From NCBI RefSeq assembly GCF_018860965.1, contig NZ_JAHKQF010000015.1:496001-560000 (forward strand): 64,000 nt of DNA. The letters are read 5' to 3'. Origin of the DNA: Alteromonas sp. C1M14 (lineage in GTDB: Bacteria; Pseudomonadota; Gammaproteobacteria; Enterobacterales; Alteromonadaceae). Positions 52,669 through 62,027 of this stretch are shown here, piece by piece. The notes beneath the pieces are model-generated. The model did not search any database. It saw only the letters and a program-made list of their open reading frames with translations, and was not told the DNA's origin. Made by a program: the position numbers and the translations under genes. Each line of letters starts with the position of its first letter. Position 1 is the first letter of the stretch.

Positions 52669-53253
52669 ATGGAATTTGCAATAATATTAATGATGTTATT
52701 GATGGTAGTGACAGTAGGTGCCATGAAATTGTCAGACAGCGGCATCAGTTTTCCCTTTCGACGTAAGCCACAACTTTTTACGCCAGTGGAACATAACTTC
52801 TTAAAGCTCATCGAGCAGGCCGTGGGGCGGGAATTTCGCATTCTTTGCCGTGTACGCCTAAGCGACGTGCTCGCTGTAAGAGCACAAGCTGGCAAAAAGC
52901 AAGCCTCCTCAGCCATGTCTCGCGCCGCCGCTAAACAACTGGATTTTGTGCTGTGTGATAAAGACGATATGTCACCAATCATGGCTATTGATCTGGTATA
53001 TAACGATGGCAAAAACAAATATAAGTCTCAACGTGACTTTTTCGTGACCGGCGCCCTAGATGCTGCAGGTTTACCCCACGCCAGAATTAAAGTAAAAACC
53101 GGTTACTCGCTGGAAGAAATAAGAGAATGCATCGAAACTAAATTAGTGCCTTATCGTCGCAAACAACAGCGTATTGCACAAACTCCAACGTTGAACCCGA
53201 CACCACCCAAACGGCCTACCCGTCCGGTCCGCTCAAGTCGCGCCGCCGCATAA
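52669..53253 (+). CDS. DUF2726-domain membrane-anchored protein
   Basis: This 194-residue protein begins with one membrane segment (about 3-20), then a DUF2726 domain (about 38-165) with RKPQLFTPVEHNFLKLIEQAVGREFRILCRVRLSDVL and LDFVLCDKDDMSPIMAIDLVYND. The family resembles the topoisomerase-linked or nuclease-like fold, but its function is unknown. The tail is rich in proline and arginine. I chose the ATG at 52669 over an upstream GTG, because GTGAGGG sits where the ribosome binding site should be. Confidence 0.8.
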   Translation: MEFAIILMMLLMVVTVGAMKLSDSGISFPFRRKPQLFTPVEHNFLKLIEQAVGREFRILCRVRLSDVLAVRAQAGKKQASSAMSRAAAKQLDFVLCDKDDMSPIMAIDLVYNDGKNKYKSQRDFFVTGALDAAGLPHARIKVKTGYSLEEIRECIETKLVPYRRKQQRIAQTPTLNPTPPKRPTRPVRSSRAAA

Positions 53254-53282
53254 AAAAAGGGTACCTTCACCGCTTTATTTTC

Positions 53283-53325
53283 GGGTCGATAACGCTCCCC
53301 CAAAAGTTATCGACCCTATTTTGTT
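53283..53325 (+). terminator. Terminator after the DUF2726 gene
   Basis: GGGTCGATAAC and GTTATCGACCC form an eleven-pair perfect stem with an 11-base loop, followed by TATTTTGTTC. Confidence 0.85.
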
Positions 53326-53430
53326 CTAATTCTGTCAGTTTACCTACTTTCATATTACTATTACGCCACAGTAACCCCTCTGTACAGTTACACTTGTCAC
53401 ACTTAGAAAACAGATTAGACGGATAACACT

Positions 53431-54126
53431 ATGAAAATTGGTATTTTAGGCGCTATGGATCAGGAAATAGCCCTGATCAAATCGGCCCTTAAAAACTGTC
53501 AGACTAGACAATGGAAGCACCTTACGTTTTTCACAGGAACACTGAATAACGCAGAGGTGGTGCTAGTAAAATGCGGTATTGGTAAGGTTGCTGCGGGCAT
53601 TGCAACAACCGTACTAATCGAGCAGTACAAACCTGATTATGTGGTCAACACCGGCTCGGCGGGGGGCTTCGATCCTGCGCTGGATATTGGTGATGTGGTC
53701 ATTGGCACCGCGGTTAAGTATCACGATGTTGACATCACGCATTTTGGCTATGAAAAGGGGCAATGTGCTGGCATGCCCGAGCAGTATACCTGCGATCAAA
53801 CCATGATAGATGCCGCTACTTCCGCCACCTCGGCGATTTCAGATATCAAAAAACGTCAGGGATTAATTTGTACTGGTGATTCCTTTGTCGGATCTGACGA
53901 AGCAGCACAGGTCATTTTGCAGGCCTTTCCTTCTTTAAAGGCGGTAGAAATGGAGGGGGCAGCAATTGGGCAAACCTGTTATTTAACCGACACGCCCTTT
54001 TTAGTGATTCGCTCTCTTTCTGATATTGCCGGCAAAACCTCTACTGTCTCATTTCAGGAATACCTCGATACCGCCGCGAAAAACTCCGCAGAACTGGTCA
54101 TGGGTATGATTGCTCGCCTCGCCTAA
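53431..54126 (+). CDS. mtnN: 5'-methylthioadenosine/S-adenosylhomocysteine nucleosidase
   Basis: MtnN (Pfs) hydrolyses MTA and SAH, recycling the products of SAM use and quorum-sensing synthesis. The 231 residues have catalytic Glu12 (GAMDQE), the VEMEGAAIGQ motif with the ribose-binding Glu, and RSLSDIAG with the catalytic Asp. Very close to the E. coli enzyme. It starts a group with the CobD/CbiB and rhodanese genes. Confidence 0.97.
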   Translation: MKIGILGAMDQEIALIKSALKNCQTRQWKHLTFFTGTLNNAEVVLVKCGIGKVAAGIATTVLIEQYKPDYVVNTGSAGGFDPALDIGDVVIGTAVKYHDVDITHFGYEKGQCAGMPEQYTCDQTMIDAATSATSAISDIKKRQGLICTGDSFVGSDEAAQVILQAFPSLKAVEMEGAAIGQTCYLTDTPFLVIRSLSDIAGKTSTVSFQEYLDTAAKNSAELVMGMIARLA

Positions 54127-54140
54127 GTGCAGACTGACGT

Positions 54141-55094
54141 ATGGATGCCGTTTTATCGAGTACACACATGCAAACCTTGGCTATTGTTATTTTAGCAATA
54201 GCCATTAATAGCGTGTGGCGTTGGCCGGAAAAGTATCACCCATTAACCCTGTTTCGTTTATTAGCCAAAGGAATGGCGCAAAAAGTGAAACCCCAGGCGA
54301 CAGATCCACCTAGACAACACCGAATATCCGGTAGTTTAGGTGCCATCGTGCTCATCGCGCCCTTTGTTGTGCTAGTGGCGTTATTGGTTTATATGGCTGA
54401 ATATCCACTTTTTTTTGACGCTATCATTTTGCTTTGCCTGCTAGATTTTGCCCAGGCCAAAAGACAATATCGCCGTATCATGGCGGCCTTAGCCAAAGAT
54501 CAAAAGCTATTAGCTCGGGAAATACTTGGTACCATTGTCGCCCGCGACTGCCAGCGTTTATCCGATTTAGGGATCGCCAAAGCGGCCATGGAAAGCTTGC
54601 TTTTACGCTTCTACTATCAAGTATGCGGTGTGATTTTTTGGTTTCTTATTGGTGGGCCGGCCATTGCTTTAGGTTACAGGCTGCTATTGGTCTTTAGCTG
54701 GGAGTGGCACTGGCGTTTACCAGGATATTATTGGTTTGGCTTACCCGTCCGGCGATTAGCTCGATTACTGGCCATAGTGCCTGCATTTATCGGCGCTTTC
54801 ATGCTTGCCATCGTTACCCATCCAGTACGAGGGTTTAAAGCAATCACGCAATGTAAACACAGTGATCCTACGTCATTCTTATTGGCATTAAGCGGTGGAG
54901 GCTTAGGCGTGAAATTAGGCGGCCCAGCTATTTATGGCGGCAATATGGTGCGCTACCACCGCGTTGGCGGTCCATTGAACGTTAAATATTCAGATATGTA
55001 CCGCTGTATCCAGGCAATTTCACATACCTCATTATTGTTATGCGGTGTCATTATTATTTTAATGACCAGTATGCACGTTATGTTCATCCAGTGA
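54141..55094 (+). CDS. CobD/CbiB-family membrane protein
   Basis: This 317-residue membrane protein with several helices belongs to the CobD/CbiB family (adenosylcobinamide-phosphate synthase). Family segments include DFAQAKRQYRRIMAAL and the ending LSGGGLGVKLGGPAIYGGNMVRYHRVGG. Some lineages keep this gene next to mtnN without other cobalamin genes, and none are seen here. Possible role in corrinoid salvage. The start could also be the ATG 27 bases later, as the first has no clear binding site. Confidence 0.8.
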   Translation: MDAVLSSTHMQTLAIVILAIAINSVWRWPEKYHPLTLFRLLAKGMAQKVKPQATDPPRQHRISGSLGAIVLIAPFVVLVALLVYMAEYPLFFDAIILLCLLDFAQAKRQYRRIMAALAKDQKLLAREILGTIVARDCQRLSDLGIAKAAMESLLLRFYYQVCGVIFWFLIGGPAIALGYRLLLVFSWEWHWRLPGYYWFGLPVRRLARLLAIVPAFIGAFMLAIVTHPVRGFKAITQCKHSDPTSFLLALSGGGLGVKLGGPAIYGGNMVRYHRVGGPLNVKYSDMYRCIQAISHTSLLLCGVIIILMTSMHVMFIQ

Positions 55095-55228
55095 ATGCAT
55101 AAGAAGATCTGCACAATTTTCTTTTGTTAAGGTACACTGCTCGCCCAACATCGATGTAATATTAAACGATGAGCCAATGAATAAACTTTGGCGTTCGGCT
55201 AAATTTTTATAAAAGGTAGGTAATAACC

Positions 55229-55639
55229 ATGCCCAAATGGCTGCTTCTTGCTTCACTTATCACATTGGTCGCTATCTCGGCATTTTTTTATTGGCCTGAA
55301 AACGCAGTAGCAAACAGTAATAACAAAGTGGCGCCGTCGTCTTTCTTGCTTGAAAAAGTCAAAAGCCAAGAGTGGACACTTATTGATGTAAGAAGCCCAG
55401 AGGAATATGCACAAGGGCATATTCCCGGTGCCATAAATATGCCCCATGATGACATTGAACGCTACATTGGCCAACTTGGCGAAGCCAAAGACAAACCCCT
55501 GATTATTTACTGTCGCTCAGGGCGACGCGCCACCATTGCGATGAAAAAGCTTGAACAACAAGAGTTCATGAACGTCAGTCATTTGGAAGGCGACATCATG
55601 GGCTGGCGAGAATCGGGTTTACCCATCGACAAAATGTAA
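55229..55639 (+). CDS. Exported rhodanese-domain protein
   Basis: This 136-residue protein has an N-terminal signal or anchor segment (about 3-24) and a single rhodanese domain (about 45-136). The catalytic Cys is in the loop CRSGRRA; the domain start is LIDVRSPEEYAQGHIPGAINMP. It probably acts in the periplasm in sulfane-sulfur transfer or cyanide and thiol handling. It shares a bidirectional terminator with tyrS. Confidence 0.88.
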   Translation: MPKWLLLASLITLVAISAFFYWPENAVANSNNKVAPSSFLLEKVKSQEWTLIDVRSPEEYAQGHIPGAINMPHDDIERYIGQLGEAKDKPLIIYCRSGRRATIAMKKLEQQEFMNVSHLEGDIMGWRESGLPIDKM

Positions 55640-55675
55640 ACCGCACCGAAGCGGGTATCGGTGGACAACCCCACG

Positions 55676-55709
55676 AAAAAAATGCCCGGTATCAAGCCGG
55701 GCATTTTTA
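55676..55709. terminator. Bidirectional terminator between the rhodanese gene and tyrS
   Basis: AAAAATGCCCGG - TATCAAG/G - CCGGGCATTTTT. A strong stem with T-runs on both strands, so it terminates both convergent genes. Confidence 0.92.
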
Positions 55710-55715
55710 GTTTCA

Positions 55716-56918
55716 TTACTTGGTAAGGGTAACCCGAGCAAATTTACGCTTGCCCACTTGATAAACCTGTTCACCGGGCTCAGTCAATAAAAGACGGGTA
55801 TCTGACACTTTTTCACCGTCAATTTTAACTGCCCCTTGTTTAATCATGCGCATGGCGTCTGACGTAGATGCCACGAGGTTGGCCTCTTTCAGCAAATGCC
55901 CAATGGCGATGCTGCCATCGGTGAGTGCCACTGTTACCGAAGGCATATCATCAGGAATGGCATTTTTCTGGAAGCGTTGGATAAAGTCTTCATGGGCTTT
56001 TTCTGCCGCATTGTCATCATGGAACCGGGCAATCAGTTCTTTGGCTAACAGGATCTTGATGTCTCTGGGGTTGGCCCCGTCTGCGACCTGTTTTTTCAAC
56101 GCCACCACGTCTTCGATGGGTTTAAAGCTTAGCAGGTCATAGTAACGCCACATCAAGTCATCGGAAATGGACATCACTTTACCAAACATGTCATTGGGTG
56201 CGTCTGTAATGCCGATGTAATTATTCAGCGATTTTGACATCTTTTGAACGCCATCAAGGCCTTCTAACAATGGCACCATCACAACCGCTTGCTGCGCCTG
56301 ACCATTTTCCTTTTGCAGTTCGCGCCCCATCAGCAAATTGAAACGCTGATCGGTTCCCCCCATTTCCACATCGGCTTGTAACGCCACCGAATCCCAACCT
56401 TGTACCAGCGGGTAGAGAAATTCGTGGATGGCAATGGGTTGGCCATTATTGTAGCGCTTTTTAAAATCATCACGCTCAAGCATTCTGGCTACCGTTTGGC
56501 TGGCGGCAAGTTTAATCATACCTGCGGCCCCAAGCTCGTCCATCCATTCCGAGTTAAAGCGAATTTGCGTTTTCTCTTTATCAAGAATTTTAAATACTTG
56601 TTCTTGATAGGTCTTTGCGTTTTCTAGTACCTGCTCTTTGGTCAGCGGTTTACGGGTAACATTTTTTCCCGTAGGGTCGCCAATCAGGCCGGTAAAATCA
56701 CCAATAAGAAAAACCACATTGTGGCCTAACTGTTGAAAGATGCGCAGCTTGTTGATAAGCACAGTGTGGCCAAGATGAAGGTCCGGCGCCGTCGGGTCAA
56801 ACCCGGCTTTTATGGTTAACGTTTTTCCTGACTTGAGTTTTTCAATTAACTCAGCTTCGGGCAGAATTTCATCTGTACCCCTTTTAATTTCCGCTAAAGC
56901 GCTTTGCCAATCGGTCAT
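55716..56918 (-). CDS. tyrS: Tyrosyl-tRNA synthetase
   Basis: TyrS charges tRNA-Tyr. This 400-residue enzyme has the class I HIGH motif as HLGH ([12 protein letters not shown]), the KMSKS loop as KMSKS in [11 protein letters not shown], and an S4-like RNA-binding C-terminus ([31 protein letters not shown]). I chose the ATG at 56918, MTDWQSAL, with GTGGAAATA upstream. Divergent from the M23 peptidase, a usual neighbour in this lineage. Confidence 0.97.
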   Translation of the reverse strand: MTDWQSALAEIKRGTDEILPEAELIEKLKSGKTLTIKAGFDPTAPDLHLGHTVLINKLRIFQQLGHNVVFLIGDFTGLIGDPTGKNVTRKPLTKEQVLENAKTYQEQVFKILDKEKTQIRFNSEWMDELGAAGMIKLAASQTVARMLERDDFKKRYNNGQPIAIHEFLYPLVQGWDSVALQADVEMGGTDQRFNLLMGRELQKENGQAQQAVVMVPLLEGLDGVQKMSKSLNNYIGITDAPNDMFGKVMSISDDLMWRYYDLLSFKPIEDVVALKKQVADGANPRDIKILLAKELIARFHDDNAAEKAHEDFIQRFQKNAIPDDMPSVTVALTDGSIAIGHLLKEANLVASTSDAMRMIKQGAVKIDGEKVSDTRLLLTEPGEQVYQVGKRKFARVTLTK

Positions 56919-57097
56919 GCTATTTCCACACATTACAGTTATTGGGATAAATTAGACCGGGCATTTTACGCATACCCGTGAACCTTTGAAAGACTTCGCC
57001 GTCAAAAAGGCGTGCTTAGTGCGATGATAATAGGATTTTACAGGCTCTTTGGTGGAAACTCGTGCTGTAACACGATATTCTCACAAGGGTGAGATCT

Positions 57098-58411
57098 ATG
57101 AGGTTGATAATTACCGTGGTAGTAAAAACGTTAAAAAAACTTCCCAAGCCACACCGAACCGGATTGGCCATTGCCAGCCTTTTTTTAGGCGGGCTAATTC
57201 TTCTGCCATCTGAATCGGTCGAAGCGAGTCGTCATCAGGAATCCTTGATCCTTGATGCCGGAGTTCGTTATCCAGTGGAACTTTCTGTACTCGATGCACC
57301 AGCATTCGAACTGGAGGAAGATGAAGGTAGCTGGGAAACCTTCAAAGTAGGCCGTGGTGACACATTGGCCAAAATATTTAAGCGAGCAGGTTTTTCTGCC
57401 CGCGACACTTACGAAGTCACCCAAGCTGGAGAGCTAGCAAAAACGCTGGTAACACTGATCCCTGGTGACGAATTACAACTAAAAGCCAACGAACAAGGCG
57501 GCTTTGATGGCTTACGCTATCAAGTATCCTATAAAGAAACCTTGTTAATTTCTCCTAGTGATGACGACCAATCACTCAAAGCCGAGCTTGAAACAAAAAA
57601 TACGGAGACCCGTTACAATTTTGCTCAAGGGGTAATCAGTAGCAGTTTTTGGAATGCTGGGGCTGATGCAGGCTTATCCGATAATCAAATCATGCATTTA
57701 GCAGGGATCTTCGGTTGGGACATCGATTTTGCGGTGGGTATTCGTAAGGGCGATGTATTTAATGTCGTCTACGAAGAAAATTACATAGACGGTGAGTTTG
57801 TGGGTTACGGAGACATCGTAGCGGCAGAATTTATTAACCAAGGCGAGCGATTTGTTGCCGTTCAAGCTGACGACGGAAACTACTATACTCCCGAAGGGCG
57901 GAGTATGCGAAAAAGCTTTCTGCGCGCCCCCATTAACTTTAAATATGTTAGTTCAAACTTCACTAAGGCGCGCTTTCATCCGGTACAAAAACGCTGGAAA
58001 GCCCATAACGGCACCGATTATGTTGCCGCTGTAGGCACGCCAGTGATGGCCGCCGGCGATGGACGAGTTATCGAGGCGTCCTACAACCGCTTCAATGGTA
58101 ACTATGTGTTTATTCAGCACGGTGAAAAATACGTTACCAAATATCTGCACCTTAAAAAACGGGGCGTGAAGAAAGGTGAAACCGTAAAACAAGGGCAAAC
58201 CATCGGCTACCTAGGTGCCACGGGAATGGTCACCGGTGCCCATTTACATTACGAATTCCTTGTTGATGGCGTGCATCGTAATCCTCGCACTGTGGACTTA
58301 CCGAAAGCCCGTCCCATTGCCGAGGAACAGCGTGATGATTTTATGAAAATTGCCAAAGTACGCATGGAGCAATTGGATAACACCAAACGCATTATGTTAG
58401 CGATGAAATAA
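57098..58411 (+). CDS. M23-family peptidoglycan endopeptidase, OapA/MepM-like
   Basis: This 437-residue envelope peptidase probably cuts cross-links in peptidoglycan. A membrane or signal segment is at about 20-40 (IASLFLGGLILLP), then a LysM-like OapA domain (about 75-125, FKVGRGDTLAKIFKRAGFSARDTYEV), then a peptidase M23 domain with HNGTDYVAAVGTPVMAAGDG and HLHYEFLVDG holding the zinc ligands. I chose the ATG at 57098, with AAGGGTGAG upstream; a GTG three codons upstream is also in frame. Divergent from tyrS. In related bacteria anmK follows this gene; here mscS follows. Confidence 0.9.
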   Translation: MRLIITVVVKTLKKLPKPHRTGLAIASLFLGGLILLPSESVEASRHQESLILDAGVRYPVELSVLDAPAFELEEDEGSWETFKVGRGDTLAKIFKRAGFSARDTYEVTQAGELAKTLVTLIPGDELQLKANEQGGFDGLRYQVSYKETLLISPSDDDQSLKAELETKNTETRYNFAQGVISSSFWNAGADAGLSDNQIMHLAGIFGWDIDFAVGIRKGDVFNVVYEENYIDGEFVGYGDIVAAEFINQGERFVAVQADDGNYYTPEGRSMRKSFLRAPINFKYVSSNFTKARFHPVQKRWKAHNGTDYVAAVGTPVMAAGDGRVIEASYNRFNGNYVFIQHGEKYVTKYLHLKKRGVKKGETVKQGQTIGYLGATGMVTGAHLHYEFLVDGVHRNPRTVDLPKARPIAEEQRDDFMKIAKVRMEQLDNTKRIMLAMK

Positions 58412-58417
58412 AAAAAT

Positions 58418-58450
58418 CCCTGCCTTTCTGGTCGCGCTAGAAAGGCAGGG
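58418..58450 (+). terminator. Terminator after the M23 peptidase gene
   Basis: CCCTGCCTTTCT - GGTCGCGCT - AGAAAGGCAGGG, a perfect twelve-pair stem seven bases past the stop, preceded by A-rich sequence. Works best on the minus strand T-run, but the only gene in range is on the plus strand. Confidence 0.8.
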
Positions 58451-58604
58451 TAATATCACTTCATACTATTGATGAATAGTGTCTTTTCCCATTCTGTATT
58501 ATAAATAGCGCACTTAAGTTTAGACGTGGATATCAAGCCTCTTGGTTTCATTGTTCACAACAACGCTTTGGTCAATGACTTTCCAATACAGAGGATCACC
58601 TAAC

Positions 58605-59438
58605 ATGGAAGATTTCATTGCATCTTTGGATGTAAATCAATACTTACCTGCGGCACTGGCGTGGGCAACGAATATTCTGCTCGCCCTATTTATACTTATT
58701 ATCGGTATATTCGTGGCTGGTAAAGCCTACAAAGCCATGGTTGCTATTTCAAACCGTTATCCACAGCTTGACGATACCTTATTTAAGTTTTTTGGTAGTG
58801 TGGTGCGCTACACCATTCTTGCTTTTGTGGGTATCGCTGTATTAAATCGTTTTGGCGTGCAAACCGCGTCAATTATCGCTCTGCTCGGCGCCGCTGGCCT
58901 TGCCGTCGGTTTAGCGCTACAAGGCACCTTATCGAACCTAGCTGCTGGCGTCATGCTGCTTATCTTCCGCCCTTATAAAGTAGGTGACTTTGTGGATGCT
59001 GCTGGAAAATTTGGTAAGGTAACGGAAGTGGATATGTTTACTACTATTCTACAAACTTTTGATAACCAACATATTATTATTCCAAATAGCCAGATTTGGG
59101 GCGAGCAAATCATCAACCATTCACACCACCCTATTCGTGGAGTCGATATGACTTTTGGTGTTGCTTACGATGAAAACACAGACGCAGCACGTGCGGTGAT
59201 TGATAAAGTATTAGCCGAGCACCCTCATGTATTGCAAGACCCGGCTCCCTTCGTGGAAGTCGAGACCTTAAACGACAGCTCTGTGGACTTTATCGTTCGC
59301 CCGTTCTGTCACGGTGAGCACTATTTTGATGTTCGCTATACTATTCCAGAGCAAATCAAAAAAGCACTGGATGAAGCCAATATTGAGATCCCATTCCCCC
59401 ACCGTAAAGTTATTGTGGTAAACGAAACTGCTCAATAA
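58605..59438 (+). CDS. mscS: Small-conductance mechanosensitive channel
   Basis: MscS opens under hypo-osmotic shock. The 277 residues have three membrane helices within the first 130 and the pore helix signature AASIIALLGAAGLAVGLALQGTLSNLAAGVMLLIFRP, followed by the beta domain (VGDFVDAAGKFGKVTEVDMFTTIL). I chose the ATG at 58605 (GAGGATCAC upstream), not the upstream start in the open frame, since it aligns with E. coli MscS and starts MEDFI. Confidence 0.94.
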   Translation: MEDFIASLDVNQYLPAALAWATNILLALFILIIGIFVAGKAYKAMVAISNRYPQLDDTLFKFFGSVVRYTILAFVGIAVLNRFGVQTASIIALLGAAGLAVGLALQGTLSNLAAGVMLLIFRPYKVGDFVDAAGKFGKVTEVDMFTTILQTFDNQHIIIPNSQIWGEQIINHSHHPIRGVDMTFGVAYDENTDAARAVIDKVLAEHPHVLQDPAPFVEVETLNDSSVDFIVRPFCHGEHYFDVRYTIPEQIKKALDEANIEIPFPHRKVIVVNETAQ

Positions 59439-59446
59439 TCTTAGGT

Positions 59447-59479
59447 CGGCACCGGCTTAGGTCGGTGCCGTTCTTCTTT
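59447..59479 (+). terminator. Terminator after mscS
   Basis: CGGCACCG - GCTTAGGT - CGGTGCCG followed by TTCTTCTTT. An eight-pair stem. Confidence 0.78.
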
Positions 59480-59481
59480 GC

Positions 59482-59904
59482 TTAAACTAATAAGCCTAAA
59501 CGGCTAATCGCTTGCTCCCAGTAAACAGTGAGTTTATCTGCCATCTTTGAACTATTAATCCCTTCGTGATGAACCACAATATGCACCCCTTGTGCTTGGG
59601 GAAAGAGACGAATATCCACACTGGTTTCCCCCACATCATCACTTAAACCACTTATATGCATAGAAAAAGAAATTTGTTCTTTCGGTCGCAACCTAGCAAA
59701 TTCGCCCTTACAGGTTATACATTGTTCTTCAATATTGAGTAGCTGAAAACGAAACGTACCGCCTTCAATAAAATCGATGGATAGAGAAAGCAGCGCTTGT
59801 GGCGATGCCACCAGCCATACGCTCAGCAGTTCGGTATGAGAAAATGCTTCGTAAGCTCGGCTCGGCGTTAGCGGTAGATCCGCAGATAAATGGAGGTCTG
59901 GCAT
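59482..59904 (-). CDS. AHSA1/SRPBCC-domain protein
   Basis: This 140-residue cytoplasmic protein has the START-like AHSA1 fold (activator of Hsp90 ATPase homologue). The pattern LPLTPSRAYEAFSHTELLSVWLVASP is characteristic, with a C-terminal helix (KMADKLTVYWEQAISRLGLL). Ligand unknown. It lies between mscS and the GST gene and is convergent with mscS. Confidence 0.82.
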   Translation of the reverse strand: MPDLHLSADLPLTPSRAYEAFSHTELLSVWLVASPQALLSLSIDFIEGGTFRFQLLNIEEQCITCKGEFARLRPKEQISFSMHISGLSDDVGETSVDIRLFPQAQGVHIVVHHEGINSSKMADKLTVYWEQAISRLGLLV

Positions 59905-59994
59905 GATAAACGGCCCTTTAGCACACTGATAACACCAGTACGTTAGGGCCGCTAAATTGGATTGTCAGGGAGTACGGTAAATACAGCTTACCGT

Positions 59995-60567
59995 TTAAAG
60001 ACGGGGATCCGTGGCTGTCACCTCAATTCGTTCGATGTGCTCTTCACGAAAGGCTTTTAGATGCCCAAGGTCATTCAACGGATGCAAGTTACGGAACTCT
60101 ACCCAGTCAATAAGTGTGAATAAAGCAATAGAAGGATAACTCCAACCATCAAATTCACCAGCTTCTACCATCTGGTCTAGCAAAGTAAGGGTAGAGATAA
60201 CACGTTCCTTTTGCAGGCGAACAAACAAGGCGTCTGCATCCGCTTCAATATTGGAACGTTTCAACATGAACAAGGACACGAAAGAGTCGTTGGCCGCATC
60301 GATTAACGTAAGTTGATTTTCTTGATCCCAAGTTATACTAGGATAATCAAATTTGGCCTTAAGATAATTATAAATTACCCGAGAATCGAAGATCATCTGA
60401 CCCTCGTCTTCCAGACAAGGCACTTTTAATGTGGGGTTCTTCGATGCAAGGATCTCCCGACCCTCGCCTTCAAAAATATTCAGATTAATGAATTCATGCG
60501 CAGTATTTGCAAGAAGGAGGCGAATCCGTCGAACGAAAGGCGACGTTGTTGAACCATATAATTTCAT
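59995..60567 (-). CDS. Glutathione S-transferase family protein
   Basis: This 190-residue protein has an N-terminal thioredoxin-like domain (about 1-80) with KLYGSTTSPFVRRIRLLLANT and KVPCLEDEGQMIFDSRVIYNYL, and a helical C-terminal domain. Active-site Ser is in TTSPF. Conjugating substrate unknown. Follows in the same direction as the AHSA1 gene. Confidence 0.87.
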   Translation of the reverse strand: MKLYGSTTSPFVRRIRLLLANTAHEFINLNIFEGEGREILASKNPTLKVPCLEDEGQMIFDSRVIYNYLKAKFDYPSITWDQENQLTLIDAANDSFVSLFMLKRSNIEADADALFVRLQKERVISTLTLLDQMVEAGEFDGWSYPSIALFTLIDWVEFRNLHPLNDLGHLKAFREEHIERIEVTATDPRL

Positions 60568-60680
60568 AAAACAGCTCTCTTAAACCGGATCTAATAAGTT
60601 AATTTATACATCGTGAGAAACGTTTTCTCATCCGATGTAACGTCATTACAAATACATCATCACAATAATATCAATGGATA

Positions 60681-61025
60681 TTAGACACTGAAACTGGCAC
60701 CACACCCGCAGGTAGTAGTGGCATTCGGGTTGTTAACAAGAAACCGAGAGCCTTCCAAGCCATCTACATAATCCACAACACCACCCACTAAATATTGCAG
60801 GCTCATGGGATCCACTACCAAGGTGACATCATCTTTTTCAATGGTCATATCACCTTCATTGACTTTCTCATCGAAGGTAAAGCCATACTGGAAGCCGGAA
60901 CAGCCCCCACCTGTGACATACACACGTAACTTTAATGCTGGATTTTCTTCTTCCAGAACCAGCTCTTTCACTTTCTTTGCTGCTGAGTCAGAAAACTCAA
61001 TGGGCATCGCCATTTCTACAGACAT
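60681..61025 (-). CDS. erpA: Iron-sulfur cluster insertion protein ErpA
   Basis: ErpA is an A-type carrier that delivers [Fe-S] clusters to apo-proteins. The 114 residues keep the three cluster cysteines in [11 protein letters not shown] and TCGCGASF. Close to E. coli ErpA in length and motifs. It lies beside a DUF6776 gene on the same strand, a known arrangement in Alteromonadales. Confidence 0.97.
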   Translation of the reverse strand: MSVEMAMPIEFSDSAAKKVKELVLEEENPALKLRVYVTGGGCSGFQYGFTFDEKVNEGDMTIEKDDVTLVVDPMSLQYLVGGVVDYVDGLEGSRFLVNNPNATTTCGCGASFSV

Positions 61026-61181
61026 AGTTACCTCACAAACGCTTTAGGCGAACCCGCCCGATTCGCCCAATTATCTAATACCTGAGTAACGCAATCAACT
61101 ATTACCCGCTACTCGCGATCAGTTGTCACCAGATTACCATAAACGAGACTAGCGCTTTTACCGACCTGACCGCTTTTTTAG

Positions 61182-61913
61182 TTACTGCACCTCATCTTCT
61201 GTCCCGTTGAAAACCTCTGGCCAACTCAGGGTCAATTCATAATAACCTTGGTTAGTTTTCCACTTATAGACATCAGAACTAAATACGACTTGCTCAGGAA
61301 TAAAGTCCACCGGCAGTGTAAAGCTAAAATCCAAGGCCTGAAAATAACGAAAACGCCACGCTATTGGTCCATCGGGTAAGAAGCCGGTTTCTCCCGGTGC
61401 TAACCAATAAGGTTTACCGCCTTTACTTCCTTTAATGACGATTTTCAGTGCCCCTTTAAGCAACACTTTTTGACTATATTGTTGCAACAAGAGGGCTTGC
61501 AAGCGATAGGCATTTTCACTTGCCTTCGGAGTAATCTGCACACTATCAATGAAAAAGCCATCTTGGGTCTTTTCTGGTGCCATTACCCGTTGATAAAAAC
61601 TGAGTTGTTCTTCTAATTTTAGTACCTGCCCTTGTAATGTGCGCAATTCCGCCTCGGTATTCTCTCGCTTATTAGTGGCGAGTATTTCGCTCACTTCAAG
61701 TTCGCTTAGCCGAGTGTGCAAGCGTTGGTTCTCTTGTTCGAGGACCGTTCGAGTATGACTTTCATTTTCGAGTTTTAATTCAAGAGCTTGCTTTTGATAA
61801 GACGCGATTAAATAACCGAACAACATCATCACCACTGCCACGATGCTAAACACCCCTAAATCCCGCGGTTTTTGATGGGAAGTAAACACAAAAAACTTAC
61901 TCGGTTTTGCCAT
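61182..61913 (-). CDS. DUF6776-family membrane protein
   Basis: This 243-residue protein has one membrane helix at about 20-38, a coiled coil from about 40 to 115 (many Glu/Leu heptads: LENESHTRTVLEQENQRLHTRLSELEV), and a beta-rich C-terminal domain with YWLAPGETGFLPDGPIAWRFRYFQALDFSF. It resembles the DUF6776 family near erpA in other Alteromonadales. Probably periplasmic C-terminus; role unknown. Confidence 0.75.
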   Translation of the reverse strand: MAKPSKFFVFTSHQKPRDLGVFSIVAVVMMLFGYLIASYQKQALELKLENESHTRTVLEQENQRLHTRLSELEVSEILATNKRENTEAELRTLQGQVLKLEEQLSFYQRVMAPEKTQDGFFIDSVQITPKASENAYRLQALLLQQYSQKVLLKGALKIVIKGSKGGKPYWLAPGETGFLPDGPIAWRFRYFQALDFSFTLPVDFIPEQVVFSSDVYKWKTNQGYYELTLSWPEVFNGTEDEVQ

Positions 61914-62027
61914 GGTAATCTCAGGTTACGCCGTGCGCTAATCCGGCACGGAAATTGTTATCACTTATTAAGAAAAGCAGTAACTTATGTTACGATAAAT
62001 TTCAACGCTACAGGATAAGCCAGTTTA

